From Chitinophaga pinensis (GTDB lineage: Bacteria > Bacteroidota > Bacteroidia > 2-12-FULL-35-15), in contig CAMBDK010000006.1 of assembly GCA_945865315.1 (NCBI GenBank), forward strand, positions 1-53,468: a stretch of 53,468 nucleotides of DNA. Reading direction: 5' to 3'. The position numbers were made by a program, and so were the translations under genes. The notes beneath the pieces are model-generated. The model saw nothing but the letters and a program-made list of their open reading frames with translations, was not told the DNA's origin and ran no database searches. Below are positions 19,235 through 26,523 of the stretch, one piece after another. Numbering within the stretch: the first letter of the stretch is position 1; each line of letters starts with the position of its first letter.

Positions 19235-20311
19235 TTAAAGCCTTGGGCAGTTTGCTAAAGGATTCGGTTTGTTTCGGCGTGTAACGTATGTTAATGATAT
19301 TTCAAATCCTCCAGTTGAGCCATAAGCTGTTTTTATCAAGGAGGTGTTAAAGTCGTAACTTACCCGAACAAGGCATCTGCCCTTTTTTATACCTGCTTCA
19401 ATTATTGCGGCACTATTAAAGCGATAAGTAGGACCCAAAAGAATATATGTATCTGATTCTTTAAGAAAATAATGAAGTAATACAGAGAGAGCAAACGACT
19501 GGCTGTTTTTTTGTCTCATGTAAATAAATTTTGGTAATAATTGTATTTTCCCATTTAGATTAAACTTTGATCCACCATGCAAATAAATCCTGCTTGGTAT
19601 TTTATTTGAGCTGCCTAAAAATGTTTCTGTTGGCTGTGTTAAATGGAAAGCTGAAAAACCGAAAAAGGGATTAAAAAGGGAGGTTTCTTTTGCATAATAA
19701 TATAATAAACCTGCATTTATGTCGCTTAATAAAAAACTAGAATTGGTAAAAGTTTCGCCACTTGACAAACTAGGATCAAATCCACCACCATTTAATCCTA
19801 TAAATTGATTTCCAAATGTTAAGGCATCTACGTCAATGCTTTTCTGAATTGTTCCCCCTTGCATCCCCATTGCTAAATGATGGTTATTTTCAGCATCTAA
19901 TACTACGTCGTAACCTATTGACAAGAGTATGCTGTTTACATTATAAGCGCCTCCACCAGCTCTGTAATTCATTATTTGCAGGCCAACACCAAACTTTTTA
20001 ATAGGGGCGTCTATCGATATAGCTGTAGTGTTAAAAGGTTTGTTGGTAAAGGCCGCCCACTGAGTCCTATAATGCGTATGAATACGAGATTGGCCATCAA
20101 ACATCCCTGTCATGGCTGGATTTAAAAATAAAGGAGGTGCATCGTATTGAGAGAGTTGAAAGTCCTGAGCAGTAGCTGTACCAGCAAATTTTGCAAGGAG
20201 GGGGGCAAAAAATAACAGGAGACAAAGAACAATGCCTCTCCAATAAGCTCGCACTAAACAAGCCTTTTTGCTAGTATATGCGTTTAGGTTATTATTTGTT
20301 TTTGCAATCAT
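19235..20311 (-). CDS. PorP/SprF family T9SS-associated outer-membrane protein (module A)
   Basis: 358 aa. A hydrophobic signal segment follows a basic stretch (about residues 27-49, ending AGTATAQ). The family signature QDFQLSQYDAPPLFLNPAMT comes next, then GMFDGQSRIHTHYRTQW, with beta-barrel-like sequence to the end. It sits 71 bp downstream of a PKD protein with a type B sorting domain and 78 bp upstream of the TPR/PD40 gene. This is the same order as module B, so it is probably the dedicated secretion or attachment partner of that PKD protein. It is clearly diverged from the module B copy, so the two modules are not a recent duplication. Confidence 0.88.
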   Translation of the reverse strand: MIAKTNNNLNAYTSKKACLVRAYWRGIVLCLLLFFAPLLAKFAGTATAQDFQLSQYDAPPLFLNPAMTGMFDGQSRIHTHYRTQWAAFTNKPFNTTAISIDAPIKKFGVGLQIMNYRAGGGAYNVNSILLSIGYDVVLDAENNHHLAMGMQGGTIQKSIDVDALTFGNQFIGLNGGGFDPSLSSGETFTNSSFLLSDINAGLLYYYAKETSLFNPFFGFSAFHLTQPTETFLGSSNKIPSRIYLHGGSKFNLNGKIQLLPKFIYMRQKNSQSFALSVLLHYFLKESDTYILLGPTYRFNSAAIIEAGIKKGRCLVRVSYDFNTSLIKTAYGSTGGFEISLTYVTRRNKPNPLANCPRL

Positions 20312-20382
20312 TTTTTATTTATCTATCTCGTGTAAATTTTGTGCTATATTAAAAAATAATAAACACTATGTAACAATTTGCC

Positions 20383-22767
20383 TTACCTCAATAATGTGAT
20401 ATCGCCAGAAATTTTATATTCCGTATCGTCATCAGAAAGTCCAACCACAGAATAAACATAAACACCAACAGCCTGGTCAATATCTTTAAATTTCCCATCC
20501 CATCCATCTGATTGTTTTGTAGACTCAAATAATAATTGACCCCAGTTATTAAATATTTTAAAAGAAAACTTTTTGAAAGGACCGCCATAAATATATAAAA
20601 CATCATTTTGCCCATCCCCGTTTGGCGAAAATCCGCTAGGAACACTAGGGTAAGTTGCAACAATTTCTTTATTGCATATAACATCCATACAACCACTTAA
20701 ATCTGTAGCAACCAGGCAAACATAATAAACTCCTCCTGTAGCATAAGTATGGCTAGGGAATTGCAAATTGGATTCGTCGGAGGAGTCTCCAAAATCCCAG
20801 GCCCAAGAAACAGCATTCGTTGATTTATTTTCAAAAGATACACTTTGCCCTATCTTAGGGTATGCGTCACTTGCAGTAAATGATGCCTGCGGGCCAGTTT
20901 CTAAACTTAATGTTTGTGTAACACTAGCAATACAACCAAAGTTAGAGGTAACAGTTAAGGAAACGGGGAAAGAACCTCCTGTGGGAAACAAATGGCTAGT
21001 ATTAAAAGCAGTATCAATTGCCATATTACCAAAATCCCAACTTGAACTAGATATGGTAGATCCGCTATTAACAGTAGATAGGTTAGTGAAAACTGTAGCC
21101 TCATTAACACAAACTCCGATAGCACTAAAATTTGCAAAGGGATTGCAATATACTTCAATATTTTGACTTTCGGTATCCAAACAACCGTTGCTAGCATATA
21201 CTGTCAATACAACATTTTTGTATCCACAGGAGGAGTATGCATGCGAAGGGGAAGCGGATATGCTAGGGAGGCTAAGATCTCCAAAAGTCCATGTGGAGCC
21301 AATTATTGAATTAACGGATGTTGAAGTATTAACAAATACAACACTGTCGTCTACACAAGCGCTAGTACTTGTAAATGCTGCAGTAGGTGCTGGTTTTGAA
21401 AACACATCCAATGTATCAGAAACAGGTTGACATCCAGCGTTGTTGCCAGATTCAAACATCAGTGTAATAACTCCTGCAAGTTCGTCAGCCGCACTTGGGT
21501 AGTAATATCCGTTAAGGGAAGTATTAGAAGGGACAAAAACACCTGTACCTGAAGTACTCCAAGTTCCTGAGCCGGTTGAAACAGTAACATTTAAAACCAC
21601 AATGCTTCCTGAACAAGCGCTATCCTCTGTTTTAATAATAACCGTTGGGAGTGGGCCAAAAGTTATTGTAAGGGAGTCGCGCGCTGCATTACAAATTCCA
21701 TTTCCTAAAGTTTGTCTGCAAAGAATTACAAAGCCCGCTGCCGTATCTGCTGAACTAGGGTAATAATTAGTTATTGAAGAGGTGGAGTCGGTAAAAGTTC
21801 CTCCATTGTCGGTTGTAGTCCATAATCCACCAAAAGCACCAAGCGAAGATGCTGAGATACTTATCTCAGACACATCTTTACAAACCGTGATGTCGGGGCC
21901 TACATTAACAGTAGGGCCAGTATTAAAAAGAATTACGATGGTATCACTATCGCCTGCACAAAATAAGTTATTGGTTGATATTAATATTAAAGTATCAGAC
22001 CCACTAGCTTTCGCAGCAAGGGTTGGCGTATAAATTGGACTTAATGAAATTTGGTTGGAAAAGGCTCCAGAACCACTCCAAAAAAGGCCTCCGGCATTCA
22101 AAATACTAGCACTTAAATTAACAGTTAAATTATTGTCACAACTAATAATATCAGTCCCTGCATTTACAATTATTAAATTTTGAATATTCAGGCCAATAGT
22201 AACAGAGTCCTTGCATCCAGCTAGCGATGTAGTAACCAATTTAACAAGGAATGTTTGGTTGCCAGCACTGAATAAATGAGAGGGGTTTTTAAATGTAGAA
22301 GTATTGTTAATGCCTGAGCCAGCATCGCCAAAATTCCATTTCCAACTTGCAATGGAGCCTCCAAATTCAACAGAGGAAGAGTCGTTGAATACTACAGAAT
22401 CACTTATACAACTATTGGTATTGCTTAAAAAAGAGGCCGTGACAAAAGATAAATTTACAAAGGATGAAGCAGTATCAGAGCATGCTAAGCCTTTATTGAT
22501 AATAAGTGTAGCGGTATAATTCCCTAAAGTTGGATATGTGTAATCCGGTGGATTTTGAAGTAATGATGTATCAGCTAAGGTGGAATTATCGCCAAAATCC
22601 CAAAAATAAGTATTTGTACCAACAGAAGTATTTGTAAATGAAACAGTTTTCGAATTGCACCCGCTTGTTGCGTTATTAAAACGCACAGTATCACCAGGGC
22701 AGGAAGCCTCTGAAAGCAGGGGCATTAAAAACATTAAAATAAAAAATAAAAGCAGTTTGTATTTCAT
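20383..22767 (-). CDS. PKD-repeat protein with type B T9SS sorting domain
   Basis: 794 aa from the chosen ATG at 22767, which gives a good signal peptide (MKYKLLLFFILMFLMPLLSE). The in-frame ATG at 22812 would add 15 residues and spoil it. At least five PKD-type domains are marked by FWDFGD, WKWNFGD, STWTFGD, SSWDFGN and WAWDFGD. Two or three Ig-like domains lie between them, with the pattern VNVGPDITVC and PYPTSAAD-like turns. The last 85 or so residues are a type B sorting domain (GFSPNGDGQNDVLYIYGG, FKIFNNWGQLLFES, GWDGKFKD, GDITLLR). It is the first gene of module A. A surface adhesin exported by T9SS is the likely role; the ligand is unknown. Confidence 0.87.
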   Translation of the reverse strand: MKYKLLLFFILMFLMPLLSEASCPGDTVRFNNATSGCNSKTVSFTNTSVGTNTYFWDFGDNSTLADTSLLQNPPDYTYPTLGNYTATLIINKGLACSDTASSFVNLSFVTASFLSNTNSCISDSVVFNDSSSVEFGGSIASWKWNFGDAGSGINNTSTFKNPSHLFSAGNQTFLVKLVTTSLAGCKDSVTIGLNIQNLIIVNAGTDIISCDNNLTVNLSASILNAGGLFWSGSGAFSNQISLSPIYTPTLAAKASGSDTLILISTNNLFCAGDSDTIVILFNTGPTVNVGPDITVCKDVSEISISASSLGAFGGLWTTTDNGGTFTDSTSSITNYYPSSADTAAGFVILCRQTLGNGICNAARDSLTITFGPLPTVIIKTEDSACSGSIVVLNVTVSTGSGTWSTSGTGVFVPSNTSLNGYYYPSAADELAGVITLMFESGNNAGCQPVSDTLDVFSKPAPTAAFTSTSACVDDSVVFVNTSTSVNSIIGSTWTFGDLSLPSISASPSHAYSSCGYKNVVLTVYASNGCLDTESQNIEVYCNPFANFSAIGVCVNEATVFTNLSTVNSGSTISSSSWDFGNMAIDTAFNTSHLFPTGGSFPVSLTVTSNFGCIASVTQTLSLETGPQASFTASDAYPKIGQSVSFENKSTNAVSWAWDFGDSSDESNLQFPSHTYATGGVYYVCLVATDLSGCMDVICNKEIVATYPSVPSGFSPNGDGQNDVLYIYGGPFKKFSFKIFNNWGQLLFESTKQSDGWDGKFKDIDQAVGVYVYSVVGLSDDDTEYKISGDITLLR

Positions 22768-22823
22768 ACAGTTTTCTATATAATTCGTAAAAGTAATAAA
22801 AATATTACACATATAATTTTTTC

Positions 22824-22854
22824 TTTAAAATTTAAAATCAAACCTATATATTTG
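22824..22854 (+). promoter_or_regulatory. Candidate promoter for rsmI
   Basis: TTTA at 22824-22827, then 19 bases, then TATATTTG at 22847-22854. This fits TTTG-N19-TANNTTTG with one mismatch in the -33 element. It would leave a leader of about 145 bases before the rsmI ATG and would overlap the divergent -7 candidate. It is a weak call in a very AT-rich divergent spacer. Confidence 0.25.
22839..22846 (-). promoter_or_regulatory. Candidate -7 element for module A
   Basis: The minus strand reads TAGGTTTG, a full match to TANNTTTG, about 70 bp upstream of the ATG at 22767. That spacing is close to the one seen for module B. No TTTG is found at the expected -33 position, where the minus strand reads TATA, so support is partial. 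Confidence 0.3.
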
Positions 22855-23003
22855 TATGTAATAAATATATACTAATTTGAATAATAGCGCTGTAATTTTG
22901 GAAGGGTGTTTTTCCCCCACCCCTCCGCTTTAATTCAAAAATGATTGAGGGGGCTATTATCCTATATAATTAGTGAATAAAAAACAAGAATTTTAAAATA
23001 AAA

Positions 23004-23681
23004 ATGAAACTATATATTGTCCCAACACCTATCGGAAACCTAGAGGATATAACACTTCGGTCAATACGTGTTTTAAAAGAAGTTGACTTAATATTGGCTG
23101 AAGACACCCGTAAATCAGGTATTTTGTTAAAGCATTTAAATATTACAAAAAAAATGCTTGCCCATCACCAACACAATGAACATAAAACAGCCACCATAAT
23201 AGCCGACCGAATTGCTAATGGGGAAAATATAGCCTTAATAACGGATGCTGGCACTCCTGCAATATCTGACCCAGGCTTTTTATTGGTGCGAGAGTGCATA
23301 AAAAGGGGGATTCAAATAGACTGTTTGCCTGGGGCAACAGCTTTCGTCCCCGCTTTAGTAAATTCGGGCTTGGCGAGCGACGCATTTTGTTTTGAGGGTT
23401 TTTTACCTCAAAAAAAAGGTCGTCAAACGAAAATAAAATCATTATTAACAGAACATCGAACAATGATTTTTTATGAATCGCCGCACCGTTTAATAAAATC
23501 ACTGGAGCAATTTATAGAATATTTTGGTGCAGAAAGAAAAGCTTCTGTTTCGCGGGAAATAACTAAAATGTTTGAAGAAACAACAAGAGGGTCTCTCTTG
23601 GAAATACTTAATTATTATAAAGACAAAAAAATAAAGGGAGAAATTGTAATTGTGTTGGAAGGTAATAAAAACACAAATTGA
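23004..23681 (+). CDS. rsmI: 16S rRNA (cytidine-1402-2'-O)-methyltransferase RsmI
   Basis: 225 aa, typical length for the compact RsmI of Bacteroidota. It is a tetrapyrrole-methylase fold with the family N-terminus YIVPTPIGNLEDIT (4-17), AEDTRKSG (32-39) and the SAM-binding loop DAGTPAISDPG (81-91). Further family motifs are PGATAFVPALVNSGL, FEGFLPQKKGRQ, MIFYESPHRLIKSL and REITKMFEETTRG. With SAM it methylates the 2'-O of C1402 in the ribosomal decoding centre. It is divergent from the module A surface genes and is followed after 35 bp by corA on the same strand. Confidence 0.96.
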   Translation: MKLYIVPTPIGNLEDITLRSIRVLKEVDLILAEDTRKSGILLKHLNITKKMLAHHQHNEHKTATIIADRIANGENIALITDAGTPAISDPGFLLVRECIKRGIQIDCLPGATAFVPALVNSGLASDAFCFEGFLPQKKGRQTKIKSLLTEHRTMIFYESPHRLIKSLEQFIEYFGAERKASVSREITKMFEETTRGSLLEILNYYKDKKIKGEIVIVLEGNKNTN

Positions 23682-23716
23682 GTTACTGTAATTAATATTT
23701 AATAATTAATTAAGAA

Positions 23717-24763
23717 ATGGAATATAACCAAAGCAAAACAGGAGCCCCACCAGGAACGCTTGTATACAGGGGGAAAGAAACAGCCGAGAAAGTAAAAATC
23801 ACTCTTGTTGAATATAATGAAGGGACTTATGTTGAGAAGGATTTTTACGATTTTGAGGAGTGTAAAAAAGCCATGACACCTGATAGGATAAAGTGGATTA
23901 ATGTGAATGGAATTCATCAGGTTGAATTAATCGAGACAATTGGCAAACATTTCAATATTCACTCACTAACGCTTGAAGATATTGTTAATACCAATCAGCG
24001 TTCTAAATCTGAAGATTACGACACCTATTTAGTAGCTATTATGAAAATGATATACTATGAAAATGGGATACATTCGGAGCAGCTTAGTGTAATATTAATG
24101 GACGGTATGGTTATTTCGTTTCAGGAAATTTATGGCGGTGATGCCTTTGATATGATCCGCAACAGACTGCGATTAGGGAAGGGGCGAGTGCGAAGGATGG
24201 GAGCAGACTATTTAGCTTATGCCTTATTGGATGCCGTTGTAGATTTTTATTTTAATGTTCTTGAAAAAATAGGCGACAAAATTGAATTGATGGAAGATGA
24301 GGTTGTGGCTGCCCCATCAAAAAAAACATTAACTCAAATTCATCACTTAAAACGAGAAATGATTTTTTTGCGTAAAGCTGTTTGGCCAATGCGGGAGTTG
24401 ATTAGTAATCTAGAGCGTAGTGAAACAGAGTTAATAAAACCTAGTACAGATATTTATTTACGCGATTTGCATGACCACGCTGTTAGGGTTATAGATACTG
24501 TAGAAACTTTTCGTGATTTACTCTCTGGCATGATGGATATTTATTTGTCGAGCGTTAGTAACAGAATGAATGAGACAATGAAGGTTTTAACAATTATTAC
24601 GACACTTTTTGTCCCTGTAACTTTTATTGTAGGTGTTTATGGGATGAACTTCGATTTTATGCCAGAGATTCATTCAACCTGGGGCTACCCAATTACTTGG
24701 GCTGTAATTATTGCCACTATGGCTTCCTTGTTATTGTATTTTCGTAAAAAAAGGTGGATTTAA
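23717..24763 (+). CDS. corA: CorA-family magnesium/cobalt transporter
   Basis: 348 aa. It has a long cytoplasmic alpha/beta and helical part (SLTLEDIVNTNQRSKSEDYD near 92-111 is typical), then a C-terminal pair of membrane helices. The first runs through TLFVPVTFIVGVYGMNF with the signature GMN at 309-311, and the second is ITWAVIIATMASLLLYF, ending in a basic tail (RKKRWI). The family forms a pentameric channel for divalent cations in the inner membrane. The extracellular loop after GMN is FDFMPEIHSTWGYP, close to the usual MPEL form. It is probably co-transcribed with rsmI (35 bp gap). Confidence 0.95.
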   Translation: MEYNQSKTGAPPGTLVYRGKETAEKVKITLVEYNEGTYVEKDFYDFEECKKAMTPDRIKWINVNGIHQVELIETIGKHFNIHSLTLEDIVNTNQRSKSEDYDTYLVAIMKMIYYENGIHSEQLSVILMDGMVISFQEIYGGDAFDMIRNRLRLGKGRVRRMGADYLAYALLDAVVDFYFNVLEKIGDKIELMEDEVVAAPSKKTLTQIHHLKREMIFLRKAVWPMRELISNLERSETELIKPSTDIYLRDLHDHAVRVIDTVETFRDLLSGMMDIYLSSVSNRMNETMKVLTIITTLFVPVTFIVGVYGMNFDFMPEIHSTWGYPITWAVIIATMASLLLYFRKKRWI

Positions 24764-24768
24764 TTTTT

Positions 24769-24800
24769 TTATAATGCTATCGAATTTTGCCGCATTATAA
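24769..24800 (+). terminator. Weak hairpin just after corA
   Basis: The inverted repeat TTATAATGC (24769-24777) / GCATTATAA (24792-24800) makes a 9-bp stem with a 14-base loop, 5 bp after the corA stop codon. corA and the histidine kinase gene converge here, so a terminator is expected. The stem is AT-rich and the T-tract precedes rather than follows it on the plus strand, so support is modest. Confidence 0.3.
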
Positions 24801-24935
24801 ATAGCATTTTAAAACAAATTATTTTTTAAAAGAATTATATAAATAGTAATAATATTTTTTCCAGTTTATAAAAACTAGCCTCATGCAAGGTATACGCACA
24901 ATCGATTCAAAGTGTTAAATGCTATGTTTAAAATC

Positions 24936-26438
24936 TTATTTATTTAATACTATTCTAAAAGTTGTGCCCTTATTTAAATCAGAGTTTTTTACGAATATTT
25001 TTCCCGAATGATAATTCTCTATGATCCTTTTAGTGAGAGACAATCCTAGTCCCCATCCTCTTTTTTTTGTAGTATAGCCTGGTTCGAAAACTGTTTTATA
25101 TTTTGATTTCGGTATTCCTTTCCCTGTGTCTGTTATATCAATATAAACGAATTGTGTTTGATCTGAAATTGTTATACTTATTAAGCCACTACCTGTCATA
25201 GAATCTACAGCATTTTTACATAAATTCTCTATAACCCATTCGAATAAGGGGATATTTAAAAGGGCTATTATTTCTGTTTGATTATCCTGGTCAATTGAAA
25301 ATAAAACATTTTTCGATACCCTTAATTTAATATAACTAATCGACTCAATTAAAACACTTACTAAATTAACTTTATCTAATTTAGGTGTGGATCCAATTTT
25401 AGAAAAGCGATCCGTAATTGTCTCTAGGCGTTTAATATCTTTTTCAATTTCAAAAGCTGTGGCACTATCAAGGCCTTTTATCTTTAAATATTCTAGCCAA
25501 GCGATTAAAGCAGAAAGAGGAGTACCAAGCTGATGGGCTGTTTCTTTAGCCATTCCAACCCATACCTGATTTTGTTCCACTTTACGAGCGGTGCTAAAAA
25601 GTAAATACGCTATCAATAAAAAAAGGCCTATAATTCCAAACATTACGTAAGGATAATATTTTAGCTGTGTCAACAAAATTGACTCTTGGTAAAAAATAAA
25701 GCTTTTGGTCCCATCACCCAAGGCCACTTCAATAGGCTGATTTTTAGCTGCCATATTTGAAATGGTGGTTTTTAAAAAATCGGAGTTTTTAATTTTCAAC
25801 GAATCTACGTTCCCCGAAGCAAGCACATTTAACTTAGTTGAATCGGTATAAATTACAGGCACCGACGCTGAGTTTACGGCTACTTCCGAAATAAAAGATT
25901 TTACGAGGTCGTCCAATACATTTTTTAATTCAGAAAAAAGTTTCGAGTCCTGATAAAACAAATAGTTTTTTTTGCCCATATAAATATTTATTTCAATAGG
26001 CTCCTGAATATTTCTCATCAACTCCATTTGTTGGATTAAATAATTTTTATCCTTTTCTTTGTTTGGGTCTAAATTTCGGGAAGTGATAGGCACCCCTTTT
26101 TCATCGGCAAGTATAACGGGAACAGTAGTGTTATCGGAAACAACCTTTAAAACAAAGCCATAATCGCTCAGGTCCTTGGATAATTGTTTGGTAGCCTCTG
26201 CCCACAATTCGACTTTTTTGCGTTCTTCAATTTTTATTTTATTAAATAATTCATTGGTATATTTCACAAGGTTTGCTTTTTTTTGTACCGCATCGGCCCA
26301 CAACCTCACTTTTTTGCGCTCCTCTTTAGCAATTTTATTTACCAATATATTGGTATACCACAATGAAATGGAAACAATAATAATTGCCGACATAAATAGC
26401 CATAATTTCCATTGTTGTTTTTGTAAATAAATGCTCAT
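24936..26438 (-). CDS. Membrane sensor histidine kinase, orphan
   Basis: 500 aa. TM1 at about 12-30 and TM2 at about 262-283 enclose an extracytoplasmic sensor region. The kinase core has the H-box ETAHQLGTPLSAL with phospho-acceptor His302, the N-box ENLCKNAVDSM (404-414), G1 DITDTGKGIP (434-443) and G2 GWGLGLSLTKR (461-471), so all catalytic motifs are intact. There is no HAMP domain: TM2 runs into the H-box within about 20 residues. Two internal duplications are visible. NKIAKEERKKVRLWADA (34-50) resembles NKIKIEERKKVELWAEA (66-82), and the sensor half from VPVILAD (about 106) to FYQDSKL resembles VPVIYTD (about 193) to FYQESIL. No response regulator is adjacent. It lies 85 bp downstream of the AsmA-like gene on the same strand. 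Confidence 0.92.
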   Translation of the reverse strand: MSIYLQKQQWKLWLFMSAIIIVSISLWYTNILVNKIAKEERKKVRLWADAVQKKANLVKYTNELFNKIKIEERKKVELWAEATKQLSKDLSDYGFVLKVVSDNTTVPVILADEKGVPITSRNLDPNKEKDKNYLIQQMELMRNIQEPIEINIYMGKKNYLFYQDSKLFSELKNVLDDLVKSFISEVAVNSASVPVIYTDSTKLNVLASGNVDSLKIKNSDFLKTTISNMAAKNQPIEVALGDGTKSFIFYQESILLTQLKYYPYVMFGIIGLFLLIAYLLFSTARKVEQNQVWVGMAKETAHQLGTPLSALIAWLEYLKIKGLDSATAFEIEKDIKRLETITDRFSKIGSTPKLDKVNLVSVLIESISYIKLRVSKNVLFSIDQDNQTEIIALLNIPLFEWVIENLCKNAVDSMTGSGLISITISDQTQFVYIDITDTGKGIPKSKYKTVFEPGYTTKKRGWGLGLSLTKRIIENYHSGKIFVKNSDLNKGTTFRIVLNK

Positions 26439-26523
26439 TGCTCTTCTTTATATTAAGGGGTGCGAATTTAAAACTTTTTATTAGAACTACACATATCCTA
26501 TAATAGAGTGACAGACGATGTAT

